Of a stretch of 51,401 nucleotides of DNA, positions 26,497 through 34,458 are shown one piece after another (the first letter of the stretch is position 1; the number at the start of each line of letters is the position of its first letter). This DNA comes from Afipia sp. (GTDB taxonomy: Bacteria > Pseudomonadota > Alphaproteobacteria > Rhizobiales > Xanthobacteraceae), in the NCBI GenBank assembly GCA_030652315.1, contig JAUSAX010000067.1, forward strand, positions 1 through 51,401, written 5' to 3'. The notes below the pieces were generated by a model. It was given only the letters and a program-made list of their open reading frames with translations, made no database searches and was not told the origin of the DNA. The position numbers were made by a program, and so were the translations under genes.

Positions 26497-27129
26497 ATGC
26501 GCGATCCCGTTGAAACCTACATGAACCTTGTGCCGATGGTGGTCGAGCAGACCAATCGCGGCGAGAGGGCGTACGACATTTTCTCGCGCCTCTTGAAAGA
26601 GCGCATCATCTTCCTCACCGGTCCGGTCGAGGACAGCATGTCGGTGCTGGTCGTCGCACAGCTCCTGTTTCTGGAAGCCGAGAATCCGAAGAAGGAAATC
26701 TCGATGTACATCAACTCGCCGGGTGGCGTGGTGACATCGGGTCTGGCGATCTACGACACCATGCAGTTCATCCGTCCGCCGGTTTCGACCCTGTGCACGG
26801 GCCAGGCGGCGTCGATGGGTTCGCTGCTGCTCGCAGCCGGTCACAAGGACATGCGCTTCTCGCTGCCGAACTCCCGCATCATGGTCCATCAGCCATCGGG
26901 CGGTTTCCAGGGCCAGGCAACCGACATCATGCTGCACGCTCAGGAAATCCTGAACCTCAAGAAGCGGCTGAACGAAATCTACGTCAAGCACACCGGCCAG
27001 ACCTACAAGGCGATCGAGGACGCGCTGGAGCGCGACAAGTTCCTGACCGCCGAGATGGCGCGCGATTTCGGCATCGTCGACAAGGTGATCGACAAGCGCG
27101 CCGAGGAAGCCGCGCCGAAGCTGCCGTAA
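26497..27129 (+). CDS. clpP: ATP-dependent Clp protease proteolytic subunit
   Basis: 210 residues. The catalytic triad is complete: Ser106 (GQAASMGS), His131 (MVHQPSGG) and Asp180 (ERD). The N-terminal axial-loop region [19 protein letters not shown] is typical of alphaproteobacterial ClpP, as is the mature-enzyme start region [20 protein letters not shown]. Forms the tetradecameric chamber fed by ClpX and ClpA. A strong terminator follows. clpX is normally the next gene, but here it is 5.7 kb away. Confidence 0.98.
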   Translation: MRDPVETYMNLVPMVVEQTNRGERAYDIFSRLLKERIIFLTGPVEDSMSVLVVAQLLFLEAENPKKEISMYINSPGGVVTSGLAIYDTMQFIRPPVSTLCTGQAASMGSLLLAAGHKDMRFSLPNSRIMVHQPSGGFQGQATDIMLHAQEILNLKKRLNEIYVKHTGQTYKAIEDALERDKFLTAEMARDFGIVDKVIDKRAEEAAPKLP

Positions 27130-27160
27130 CGCAAATTCCCGGCTTGGTTGTGAGTTGAAA

Positions 27161-27187
27161 AACGGACGCCCTCGGGCGTCCGTTTTT
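27161..27187 (+). terminator. Rho-independent terminator of clpP
   Basis: Stem AACGGACGCC / GGCGTCCGTT around CTCG, continued by TTTTT; 31 bases after the clpP stop. It separates clpP from the CHAT gene cassette. Confidence 0.93.
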
Positions 27188-27400
27188 GCATGAACACCAT
27201 CACCCGTTTGGGGTATGGCGCAGGCTTTTAGGGTTCCATCCCTGCGGTGTACTTGACCGGCTAGCGTTCTTGGCCGCTAACTATTTCCAATTGATCCGGG
27301 GCTGTTGGCCCGTCTTTTTTCGATGTTTATTTGGGCGGCATCCAATTGCGCTCCGGACACACCGCATTTCGGTGAGAACGACGATGTCCGGGAGCAAGCC

Positions 27401-30400
27401 ATGATCACAGGCACAAGAAGCGGCGTAGCCGCGATCCTCTTTTCGCTCTGCTCGCTCACAGTCATTGTTCCAGCCTCCGCACTCGAACTCGAACAGGCGC
27501 GCGAGCGCTGCCGCGCCTCCATCGGCAAGCCGACCTACATGGCTTGCAGGCAGAGTGGCGGACAACACGATGGCTGCATGGCGCGGGCGAAGGCTGCCGC
27601 GACGCCGTGCGTGCGCAATGCGATGATGGCTGCACGCCCGAAGGCGGCGCTGTTCGATGCGGCCAAGGTGTCGGCGCCGAAAAAGGAAGATATCGCGGCA
27701 GGTGCAGCGGCTTTGGCGAAGACCAACGCGACGCTGGTGGCGCCGCCGCGAACGGTTTCGGACATAACTGCCATTCTCAACCAGCAGAAGCCTGATCCGG
27801 CCAAGATCGCCGAACTGACGGCGACAGCCGATGCGCCGGTACCTGCCGGCTTGAAGGGGAACGAGCTTGCCGCGTTTCACTACAAGCGCGGGCAGGCACG
27901 AACGCTTGTCGGACGTAACGCCGAAGCGCTTGCTGATGCCGAACAGGCTGTGGCCCTGGGCAAGGGCGAGGACGTCAAGGTCTTTGCCCGCTACGAACAG
28001 TTCCTGATGCGACGCCTTCGCGAAGCCGGCGAGAAAAAGCGCGCTGACGCTATCGCTGCGAGACAGATCGCCGCCGCAAACAGCCAGCCCAAGGGAAAGG
28101 GTCGGCTTTTCGGTCTGTACCTGGGGCAGTCGATCGGACTGACGCGGTCGGGCGACATCAACGCTGCCGAATCCTATGCCGCCCGCAATCGTTCGTTGCT
28201 GGCCGAGGCGCAGCGCTGGCCGGTCTTCCCGATCTATGGAATGAGCTGGCAGGCGATCGTCGAAGACGGGAATGCGCGCATTGCCGAAGCGCGCGGCCGC
28301 TTTGCCGATGCCGAGGCCGCGTATCGCAAGTCCGCCGTGTTTTACACGAACGCGCTCGCCACCATGTCGCAGTGGGAAACCAAGCCTGCTGAAGGCGAGA
28401 TGGAGCGGTTCGCCGACTGGGCCACGGCGTTTGAAGGCCGTACCAAGGTCAAGCAGGGACGGGTTGGCGAGGGCGAGGCGGATGTGCGCCGCGCGCTGCT
28501 CAGCCGCCTCAGCAAGTCCGGAAAATTCCATGCCGATACCGCAGGAATTCTCTCGGTATTCGTGTACGTGGTACAGGAGCAGGGCCGTTACGCGGAGGCC
28601 GAACAGCTTCAGCGTGAAGTCATCGATATCTACAAGGGGCTCGGTTACGCCGAGGACTCCGGCCCGCTGGTCAACGCCAATGTTTTCCTTGCGCAGATTC
28701 TGAATCTTGAACGCAAGTACGACGAGGCGACGAATCTCTACGATCAGGTCGATGTCTGGACGGCGAAATGGGAGCCGTCGCGCCGGGAAGGCATCAGCGG
28801 CGGTCTTGCCCGCGTCTCAATCATGCTCACGCAGGGCAATTTCGACAACGCGCTTGAGATTGCGCAGCGGTCGTATGAGCGCGAAAAGGCACGCTCCGGC
28901 GACAAAAGTCTCAATACGGCGGTCGCGCGCGGCTATTACGCAGTGACGCTGGCGCGCAAGGGTCGGGTTCCGGAGGCGCTGCAGGCGTTCAAGGACTCTA
29001 TCCCGGTGCTGCAGACGGCGTCCGGCGGGAGCGACGACGACAGCGGATCGACCGCAGCCGCGCGCGAAGGCCGCGTTCGCTTCGTGGTCGAGGGCTATCT
29101 CCGCACGCTTGCGCTCAACCCGACGGTCGCACCGGCGAACGTCGCCGAGGAAACCTTCAGCTATGCGGATCTGCTGCGCGGACAATCCGTGCAGCGCGCG
29201 TTGCAGGCGTCGTCCGCCCGCGCGTCCACCAGCAATCCTGAACTCGCCAAGCTGATGCGCGCATCGCAGGACAACGAAAAGCGGATCGGCGCGGCGATTG
29301 CCACGCTGAACAACCTGCTGACGCTTCCGCCCGCTGAACGCGAGGAGAAGGCAGTCAAGGCAACGCAGGCGGAAATCGCGGCGTTGCAGGCGGCGCGTAC
29401 CCAGACGCTGAACGACATTGCCAAGAAGTTTCCCGACTACGGCAATCTGGTGAACCCGCCGCCGCCGAACGCGGGCGATCTGCAAAAGCAGCTCACCGAC
29501 GACGAGGCGCTGCTGTCGTTCTACTTCGGCCGCTTCGACAGTTTCGTCTGGGTGCTGCGGAAAGATGCCCCGGTGCAGTTTGCCCGGATCAAGATGTCGC
29601 TTGGCGACCTGAACACGACCGTAACCAAGCTGCGCGAGGCGCTGGAGCCGAAGGCGGCGATGATCTCGGACATCCCTCCGTTCGACGTAAAGCTGGCGGC
29701 GCAGCTTTACGTCGATTTGCTGAAGCCGCTGGAGAGCAGCTGGAAGCCGGCGAAAAGCCTGATCGTCGTGACCAACGGCGCGCTCGGCTTGCTGCCGTTG
29801 TCGCTGCTGCCGATCGCAGCGGCGGAGGTCAAGACGGACGACGATCCGCTGTTTGCGAGCTATCGCAACGTACCGTGGCTGGCGCGAACCCACGCGGTCA
29901 CCCTGGTGCCGTCGGCATCCGCGCTGCAGACCTTGCGCAAGCTGCCGGCGGGCAAGGCCACGCGGCAGGATCTGATCGCGTTCGGCGATCCTTACTTCAA
30001 TAAGGAACAGGCGGACGATGCGGCGAATACCGACAAGCTGATCCAGGTCGCCGATGCATCGATCGCGACACGCGGCGTGCCGCTGAAGCGGCGCAACAGC
30101 CCGCAACTTGAGGGCGTCGACAGCGCCCAACTCGGGCAGTTGCCGCGTCTGCCCGACACGTCCGAGGAACTGACGTCGATTGCACTGGCGCTTCAGGCCG
30201 ATCCCACCAAGGTTCTCAACCTCGGTAAGGACGCGAACGAGAAGAAGGTGAAGTCGATGGACCTTTCGGGGTTCAAGATCGTCGCCTTCGCAACCCATGG
30301 ACTGGTGCCCGGCGAACTGGACGGCCTGACGCAACCGGCGCTGGCGCTGTCAGCGCCTGCGCTGTCGGATTCCGACGGTGACGGGCTGCTCACGATGGAA

Positions 30401-30769
30401 GAAATCCTGTCGCTGAAGCTCGACGCCGATTGGGTGGTGCTGTCCGCCTGCAACACGGCGGCGGGAGCAGGCGCCGGCGCGGAAGCTGCCTCGGGCCTCG
30501 GCCGCGCGTTCTTCTACGCAGGCACCCGCGCGCTGCTGGTGACGAACTGGTCGGTGCATTCGCAGTCGGCCCGAGAACTCGTGACCGATCTGTTCAAGCG
30601 GCAGGCGACCGACCCGAAACTGACGCGCGGAGAGGCGCTGCGGCAGGCGATGATGGCGCTCGCGGACGGACCGGGCTACCTCGGCACGGATGGCAAGACG
30701 GAGTTTGCCTACGCGCATCCGTTGTTCTGGGCGCCGTATTCAATTATCGGCGACGGCGGAGGGCGCTGA
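27401..30769 (+). CDS. Secreted TPR-CHAT caspase-like protease
   Basis: 1122 residues from the ATG at 27401, with GGGAGC upstream. N-terminal signal peptide (GVAAILFSLCSLTVIVPASA). Residues ~120-560 hold TPR-like helical repeats (AFHYKRGQARTLVGRNAEAL, YVVQEQGRYAEAEQLQREVI, YYAVTLARKGRVPEALQAFK). Residues ~600-720 are a helical linker. The CHAT domain fills ~730-1120: VVTNGALGLLPLSLLP, catalytic His966 (FATHG) and Cys1017 (VLSACNT), ending with HPLFWAPYSIIGDG. Between His and Cys lies D990-S-D-G-D-G-L-L-T-M-E-E, a perfect EF-hand loop pattern. CHAT domains are caspase/separase-like cysteine proteases; the target is unknown. First gene of a four-gene run. Confidence 0.92.
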   Translation: MITGTRSGVAAILFSLCSLTVIVPASALELEQARERCRASIGKPTYMACRQSGGQHDGCMARAKAAATPCVRNAMMAARPKAALFDAAKVSAPKKEDIAAGAAALAKTNATLVAPPRTVSDITAILNQQKPDPAKIAELTATADAPVPAGLKGNELAAFHYKRGQARTLVGRNAEALADAEQAVALGKGEDVKVFARYEQFLMRRLREAGEKKRADAIAARQIAAANSQPKGKGRLFGLYLGQSIGLTRSGDINAAESYAARNRSLLAEAQRWPVFPIYGMSWQAIVEDGNARIAEARGRFADAEAAYRKSAVFYTNALATMSQWETKPAEGEMERFADWATAFEGRTKVKQGRVGEGEADVRRALLSRLSKSGKFHADTAGILSVFVYVVQEQGRYAEAEQLQREVIDIYKGLGYAEDSGPLVNANVFLAQILNLERKYDEATNLYDQVDVWTAKWEPSRREGISGGLARVSIMLTQGNFDNALEIAQRSYEREKARSGDKSLNTAVARGYYAVTLARKGRVPEALQAFKDSIPVLQTASGGSDDDSGSTAAAREGRVRFVVEGYLRTLALNPTVAPANVAEETFSYADLLRGQSVQRALQASSARASTSNPELAKLMRASQDNEKRIGAAIATLNNLLTLPPAEREEKAVKATQAEIAALQAARTQTLNDIAKKFPDYGNLVNPPPPNAGDLQKQLTDDEALLSFYFGRFDSFVWVLRKDAPVQFARIKMSLGDLNTTVTKLREALEPKAAMISDIPPFDVKLAAQLYVDLLKPLESSWKPAKSLIVVTNGALGLLPLSLLPIAAAEVKTDDDPLFASYRNVPWLARTHAVTLVPSASALQTLRKLPAGKATRQDLIAFGDPYFNKEQADDAANTDKLIQVADASIATRGVPLKRRNSPQLEGVDSAQLGQLPRLPDTSEELTSIALALQADPTKVLNLGKDANEKKVKSMDLSGFKIVAFATHGLVPGELDGLTQPALALSAPALSDSDGDGLLTMEEILSLKLDADWVVLSACNTAAGAGAGAEAASGLGRAFFYAGTRALLVTNWSVHSQSARELVTDLFKRQATDPKLTRGEALRQAMMALADGPGYLGTDGKTEFAYAHPLFWAPYSIIGDGGGR

Positions 30770-30844
30770 GGAAGATTGCCAATTGTCTTTCGGACGGCCC
30801 CGCGGTGCGGTAGAACAGGTCATTGCGCGCAAGGAGATTTGAGA

Positions 30845-31297
30845 ATGCGACGGTCGTTGTTGCAGATTGCGGTTCTGGCAACTGGCTTTGCCCTGACAGT
30901 TGCCACGCCGGTCAGCGCAGGCACGGTCCTTATTTCCGCCGACGAGGCCAAGTTGCCGCCGCCGAAAGGCGCGGTCGCGGTTGCCACCCGCGGCATCACA
31001 CGCGGACCCAAGGTCGCGTATATCGGCACTGCCGATAAGGCACAATCGCCGATGCGTTTGCAGTTGAAGTTCGAGTCGTTCGGCGGGGCCAAGATCGACA
31101 CGGACTCGTTGAAAGTGACTTACATCAAGAGCCCTTCGGTCGATCTGACGCCGCGGCTGAAGCCGTTCGTGAAGGCGGACGGGATCGATATGCCCGATGC
31201 GGAACTGCCGGCCGGCGATCACGTCATTCGTGTGGATGTGAAGGATTCGGAAGGCCGCAGCGCGAGCACCAGCTTCACCCTTAAAGTCGCGCCCTGA
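30845..31297 (+). CDS. Small secreted beta-rich protein, CHAT-protease neighbour
   Basis: 150 residues from the ATG at 30845, preceded by a good AAGGAG. Signal peptide RRSLLQIAVLATGFALTVAT with cleavage near VSAGT. The mature ~125 residues look like one Ig/cadherin-like beta domain: MRLQLKFESFGGAKIDTDSL and, at the C-terminus, GDHVIRVDVKDSEGRSAST. No cysteines in the mature part. Family not recognised. It lies 75 bases after the CHAT gene and would meet it in the periplasm; a substrate or inhibitor role is speculation. Confidence 0.85.
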   Translation: MRRSLLQIAVLATGFALTVATPVSAGTVLISADEAKLPPPKGAVAVATRGITRGPKVAYIGTADKAQSPMRLQLKFESFGGAKIDTDSLKVTYIKSPSVDLTPRLKPFVKADGIDMPDAELPAGDHVIRVDVKDSEGRSASTSFTLKVAP

Positions 31298-31302
31298 GCC
31301 GC

Positions 31303-31518
31303 ATGACGGCCGCTTGCCCCTTTTGCGCGCAGCCCAATGTCCCGCAGGCGCTCGTTTGCAGTTCCTGTTCGCGCGACATCGCCATTCCTGAATCGCTGAT
31401 TGCCGAACGGGATGACCTTATCCGCAAGCGTGCCATGGCTGGCGAGGAACTGGAGCAGGCGAAGGCAGAGCTTGAGGCGCTGCGGCGGCGCCAGCGCATC
31501 TCACTGCGGCGGAGCTGA
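31303..31518 (+). CDS. Small zinc-ribbon protein with coiled coil
   Basis: 71 residues. Four cysteines in a zinc-ribbon spacing (Cys5, Cys8, Cys19, Cys22; CPFC...CSSC) are followed by a charged helix, SLIAERDDLIRKRAMAGEEL and on, predicted to be a coiled coil. No signal peptide, so cytoplasmic. The ribbon is clearly related to that of the gene 60 bases downstream (shared CPFC, ALVC and CSRD). Starts 5 bases after the preceding stop, hence same operon. Confidence 0.8.
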   Translation: MTAACPFCAQPNVPQALVCSSCSRDIAIPESLIAERDDLIRKRAMAGEELEQAKAELEALRRRQRISLRRS

Positions 31519-31578
31519 CATGTCCAGATTCTGTGCTTTCAATTTCTGTGCTTTCACGCCCCACGCCTCGGCCGTCTG

Positions 31579-32346
31579 ATGGAGTGTCCGTTCTGCGCCG
31601 AGAAGGTGAAAGACGAGGCGCTGGTATGCAAGCATTGCTCGCGCGACCTGCGGGTGGTGCGCCCGGTGCTTCTCGAAATCGAGGACGTCGTCGCGGACAT
31701 CGAAAATATCCGGCGTGAGTTCGACGGCGTCAGCGCGCGGCTTTACCGGCGACGCCATCCGGTCAGATACTTCCTCATCCACAGCATCGGTTACATTTTG
31801 ATTCCGGCGGTCCTGCTGGTCGCGGCGCATGTCATCGTCACCATCGTGCTGAACGTGTCGCCGCTGTATCTGCGCATCGCCTCGGTGCTGATTCCGCTGC
31901 CGTTCGGGTTTGCGATCTTCGCGGTTCAGAAGGTCGGATACCGCGGCGCGGCCCTCGTTGGGATCATCACGGCGCTGCTCAGCGTGTTCTGCATGCTGAC
32001 CGTCACCGGCCTGAACGACCACGTTCCGATTTTGCCGGCATCCTGGATTGAGTGGCGCGAGGTGCTGGAGTATTCGGCGAGCATCGCGCTCGCGTTCCTG
32101 ACCGGAAACATCCTCGGCATTCTGATGCTGCAGCTTCTGGCCAGTTCGGTAACGCAGGGCGACAAGCCCAACGCTGCGGCCTATCGCGCGGCGCGGCTGC
32201 TCGGGCCCTATGTCGGAGAGGACCAGCTTCGCCGCCGCGCCAGGATTATTCAGGAACTGATGAGGACGGCAGGGCCCCTAATTGGCATCTTGTCCACAGC
32301 TGCAGGTTCGATATATGCGGGCCTCAAGGGGATCCTGGGCTCCTAG
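31579..32346 (+). CDS. Zinc-ribbon membrane protein
   Basis: 255 residues. An N-terminal zinc ribbon (Cys3, Cys6, Cys17, Cys20) is followed by a helical linker (LEIEDVVADIENIRREFDGV) and at least four hydrophobic segments at roughly res 56-83, 88-107, 113-132 and 157-178. A basic cytoplasmic stretch (EDQLRRRARIIQELMRTAGP) and a short hydrophobic C-terminus end it. Zinc ribbon plus membrane core suggests a cytoplasmic sensor or scaffold in the inner membrane; no family known to me. The stop codon TAG lies inside the left arm of a palindrome. Confidence 0.85.
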   Translation: MECPFCAEKVKDEALVCKHCSRDLRVVRPVLLEIEDVVADIENIRREFDGVSARLYRRRHPVRYFLIHSIGYILIPAVLLVAAHVIVTIVLNVSPLYLRIASVLIPLPFGFAIFAVQKVGYRGAALVGIITALLSVFCMLTVTGLNDHVPILPASWIEWREVLEYSASIALAFLTGNILGILMLQLLASSVTQGDKPNAAAYRAARLLGPYVGEDQLRRRARIIQELMRTAGPLIGILSTAAGSIYAGLKGILGS

Positions 32347-32421
32347 TGGAGTGGATTTGACATTCGCTACCCAACGCGCCGCGAGTCCGCGAAGCGAATG
32401 TCAAATCCAAAACTCCACTAG
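32343..32421. repeat. Palindromic element 1 (CTAGTGG...CCACTAG), overlapping a stop codon
   Basis: Outer arms CTAGTGGAGT / ACTCCACTAG (10 bp perfect) and inner arms GGATTTGACATTCGCT / AGCGAATGTCAAATCC (16 bp perfect) with a 3-base AAA bulge in the right arm and a 24-base centre. The first TAG is the stop codon of the zinc-ribbon membrane protein gene. Confidence 0.9.
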
Positions 32422-32850
32422 AAACTTGTACTTGCTAGTGGTCCGTCGATTCTAACATTCGCAGGAATGCCTGCTGGATAGGGATGCGAATGTTAGAATC
32501 GGACCACTGGCAGCCCCTCGGTGCCCGCCAGCGGAGTTCCAACGGGCCAAGACGCGTGTTATTCCCGCAACGCTGCGATGAATTCGACGGGCCAAGCGCC
32601 TGAAAACGCGCAAAATTGCGCCAAGATCACAGTGTTGGGTACTTCGGTGATTAGCGAATTCTTGATAGTCGGGTGGCACCATGGTTGGCTAGGTCCCGAT
32701 GATCGGGATTCGATTGAGCCGTGATTCGTGCGGCAAATGGAGTGGTGGGTCTTTTTTGGTACGGTTTTTGCTCTATCTACACATTATCCCGGTGTGTGCC
32801 GGGATGGGGCAAACCCCTGAGACAAGATCGAGCGGCGGACGGAGATAGGA
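32347..32850. other. Intergenic region between the CHAT cassette and clpX
   Basis: 504 bases. The first part holds two palindromic elements. The clpX leader near 32786-32817 holds two small adjacent hairpins: ATCCCGG/CCGGGAT with loop TGTGTG, and GGGG/CCCC with loop CAAA. Two copies of ACGGGCCAAG lie near 32540 and 32588. No gene supported; no clear promoter was found by eye. Confidence 0.55.
32435..32510. repeat. Palindromic element 2, inverted relative to element 1
   Basis: Outer arms CTAGTGGTCC / GGACCACTGG (one wobble) and inner arms GATTCTAACATTCGC / GCGAATGTTAGAATC (15 bp perfect). The 3-base bulge is in the left arm, so this copy is inverted with respect to element 1, 13 bases away. 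Arm sequences differ from element 1 at paired positions, so the pairing is kept. Confidence 0.88.
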
Positions 32851-34125
32851 ATGAGCAAGGTCGGTACGAGCGATTCAAAGAACACTCTCTATTGCTCGTT
32901 CTGCGGGAAGAGCCAGCATGAAGTCCGCAAACTCATTGCGGGCCCGACCGTATTCATCTGCGATGAATGCGTCGAACTGTGCATGGACATCATCCGCGAG
33001 GAGAACAAGTCGTCGCTGGTGAAGTCGCGTGATGGCATTCCCACGCCGAAGGAGATTTGCAAGGTTCTGGACGACTATGTGATCGGTCAGCAGCACGCCA
33101 AGAAGGTGCTCTCGGTTGCAGTCCACAATCACTACAAGCGTCTCAACCATCAGACCAAGCACAACGACGTTGAGCTTGCGAAGTCGAACATCCTGCTGAT
33201 CGGTCCGACCGGTTCGGGTAAGACGCTGCTTGCGCAGACGCTTGCCCGCATCCTCGACGTGCCGTTCACGATGGCCGACGCCACGACGCTGACCGAAGCC
33301 GGTTACGTCGGCGAGGACGTCGAGAACATCATCCTGAAGCTGCTGCAGGCGGCCGACTACAACGTCGAGCGCGCGCAGCGCGGCATCGTCTACATCGATG
33401 AAATCGACAAGATTTCGCGCAAGTCCGACAACCCGTCCATCACCCGCGACGTGTCGGGCGAGGGCGTGCAGCAGGCTTTGCTGAAGATCATGGAAGGCAC
33501 CGTGGCTTCCGTGCCGCCGCAGGGCGGAAGAAAGCATCCGCAGCAGGAGTTCCTGCAGGTGGACACGACCAACATTCTCTTCATCTGCGGTGGTGCATTC
33601 TCAGGTCTTGAGAAGATCATCTCTGCGCGTGGCCGTTCGACCTCGATCGGCTTTGCCGCACAGGTCATGGCACCGGAAGACCGCCGCACCGGCGAAATCT
33701 TCCGCGAGGTCGAGCCTGAGGATTTGCTGAAGTATGGCCTGATCCCCGAATTCGTCGGCCGTCTGCCGGTTGTGGCGACGCTCGAGGATCTGGATGAGGT
33801 TTCGCTGAAGAAGATCCTGACCGATCCGAAGAACGCGCTGGTGAAACAGTACCAGCGGCTGTTTGAGATGGAGAATATCGAGCTGACCTTCGCCGACGAG
33901 GCGCTTGGCGCGGTGGCCCGCAAGGCCATCGAGCGCAAGACCGGCGCGCGCGGGTTGCGGTCGATCCTCGAAAGCATCCTGCTCGAGACCATGTTCGATC
34001 TTCCGGGCCTGGAAGGGGTCGAGGAAGTCGTGATCTCGCGCGAAGTGGTCGAGGCGACGGCGCGTCCGCTGTACATTTACGCGGACCGTTCAGATCTCAA
34101 GGCGGAAAGCAGCGCTAGCGCCTGA
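32851..34125 (+). CDS. clpX: ATP-dependent Clp protease ATPase subunit
   Basis: 424 residues. The N-terminal zinc-binding domain has Cys15, Cys18, Cys37 and Cys40. The AAA+ core has Walker A GPTGSGKT (res 118-125), Walker [10 protein letters not shown], and the ClpP-docking IGF loop ([10 protein letters not shown]). Unfolds tagged substrates and feeds them to ClpP. Preceded by a 500-base gene-free region and followed by its own terminator, so it is transcribed separately from clpP. Confidence 0.98.
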   Translation: MSKVGTSDSKNTLYCSFCGKSQHEVRKLIAGPTVFICDECVELCMDIIREENKSSLVKSRDGIPTPKEICKVLDDYVIGQQHAKKVLSVAVHNHYKRLNHQTKHNDVELAKSNILLIGPTGSGKTLLAQTLARILDVPFTMADATTLTEAGYVGEDVENIILKLLQAADYNVERAQRGIVYIDEIDKISRKSDNPSITRDVSGEGVQQALLKIMEGTVASVPPQGGRKHPQQEFLQVDTTNILFICGGAFSGLEKIISARGRSTSIGFAAQVMAPEDRRTGEIFREVEPEDLLKYGLIPEFVGRLPVVATLEDLDEVSLKKILTDPKNALVKQYQRLFEMENIELTFADEALGAVARKAIERKTGARGLRSILESILLETMFDLPGLEGVEEVVISREVVEATARPLYIYADRSDLKAESSASA

Positions 34126-34458
34126 ACGAGCCCATAGAAACCGTTGAGGTTTTCAACAGGAACCGGCTGCCGAGCACCCTCGGCAGCCGGTTTCTTTTCT
34201 TATACGACGTTAGAATAACCCAAGATTGGCGGGGGTTTTCGCTCTCTTGACACCCCCATAGGCCATAGCCACCTAATGGTGTGCTGCGAAAGGAAAGTCT
34301 TCCGAGTCGCAGCAATCGAACCGGGCAGGGAGAGGCCGTACACCACGGCCGCTGGCTCAAAAGAGCTCTTTCTTTATCCGGCACACAAGGCACCTTGTGG
34401 CAGTCGCGTCAGGAACGGCGGATTGCGTGCAAGGGGGCGCAACAAAAGGAATATGGGC
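34126..34458. other. clpX-lon intergenic region
   Basis: 333 bases with the clpX terminator and then the lon leader. A strong -35-like TTGACA (34247-34252) is followed at 19 bases by CCTAAT (34272-34277), a weak -10 candidate. This leaves a leader of about 170 bases before lon. No gene seen. Confidence 0.45.
34161..34199 (+). terminator. Rho-independent terminator of clpX
   Basis: 14-bp perfect stem AACCGGCTGCCGAG / CTCGGCAGCCGGTT with loop CACC, followed by TTCTTTTCTT. Confidence 0.94.

Noticed and set aside
28817..30334. 505-residue reverse-strand frame
   Set aside because: Antisense of the CHAT protease gene, whose catalytic motifs and signal peptide establish the forward frame as real.
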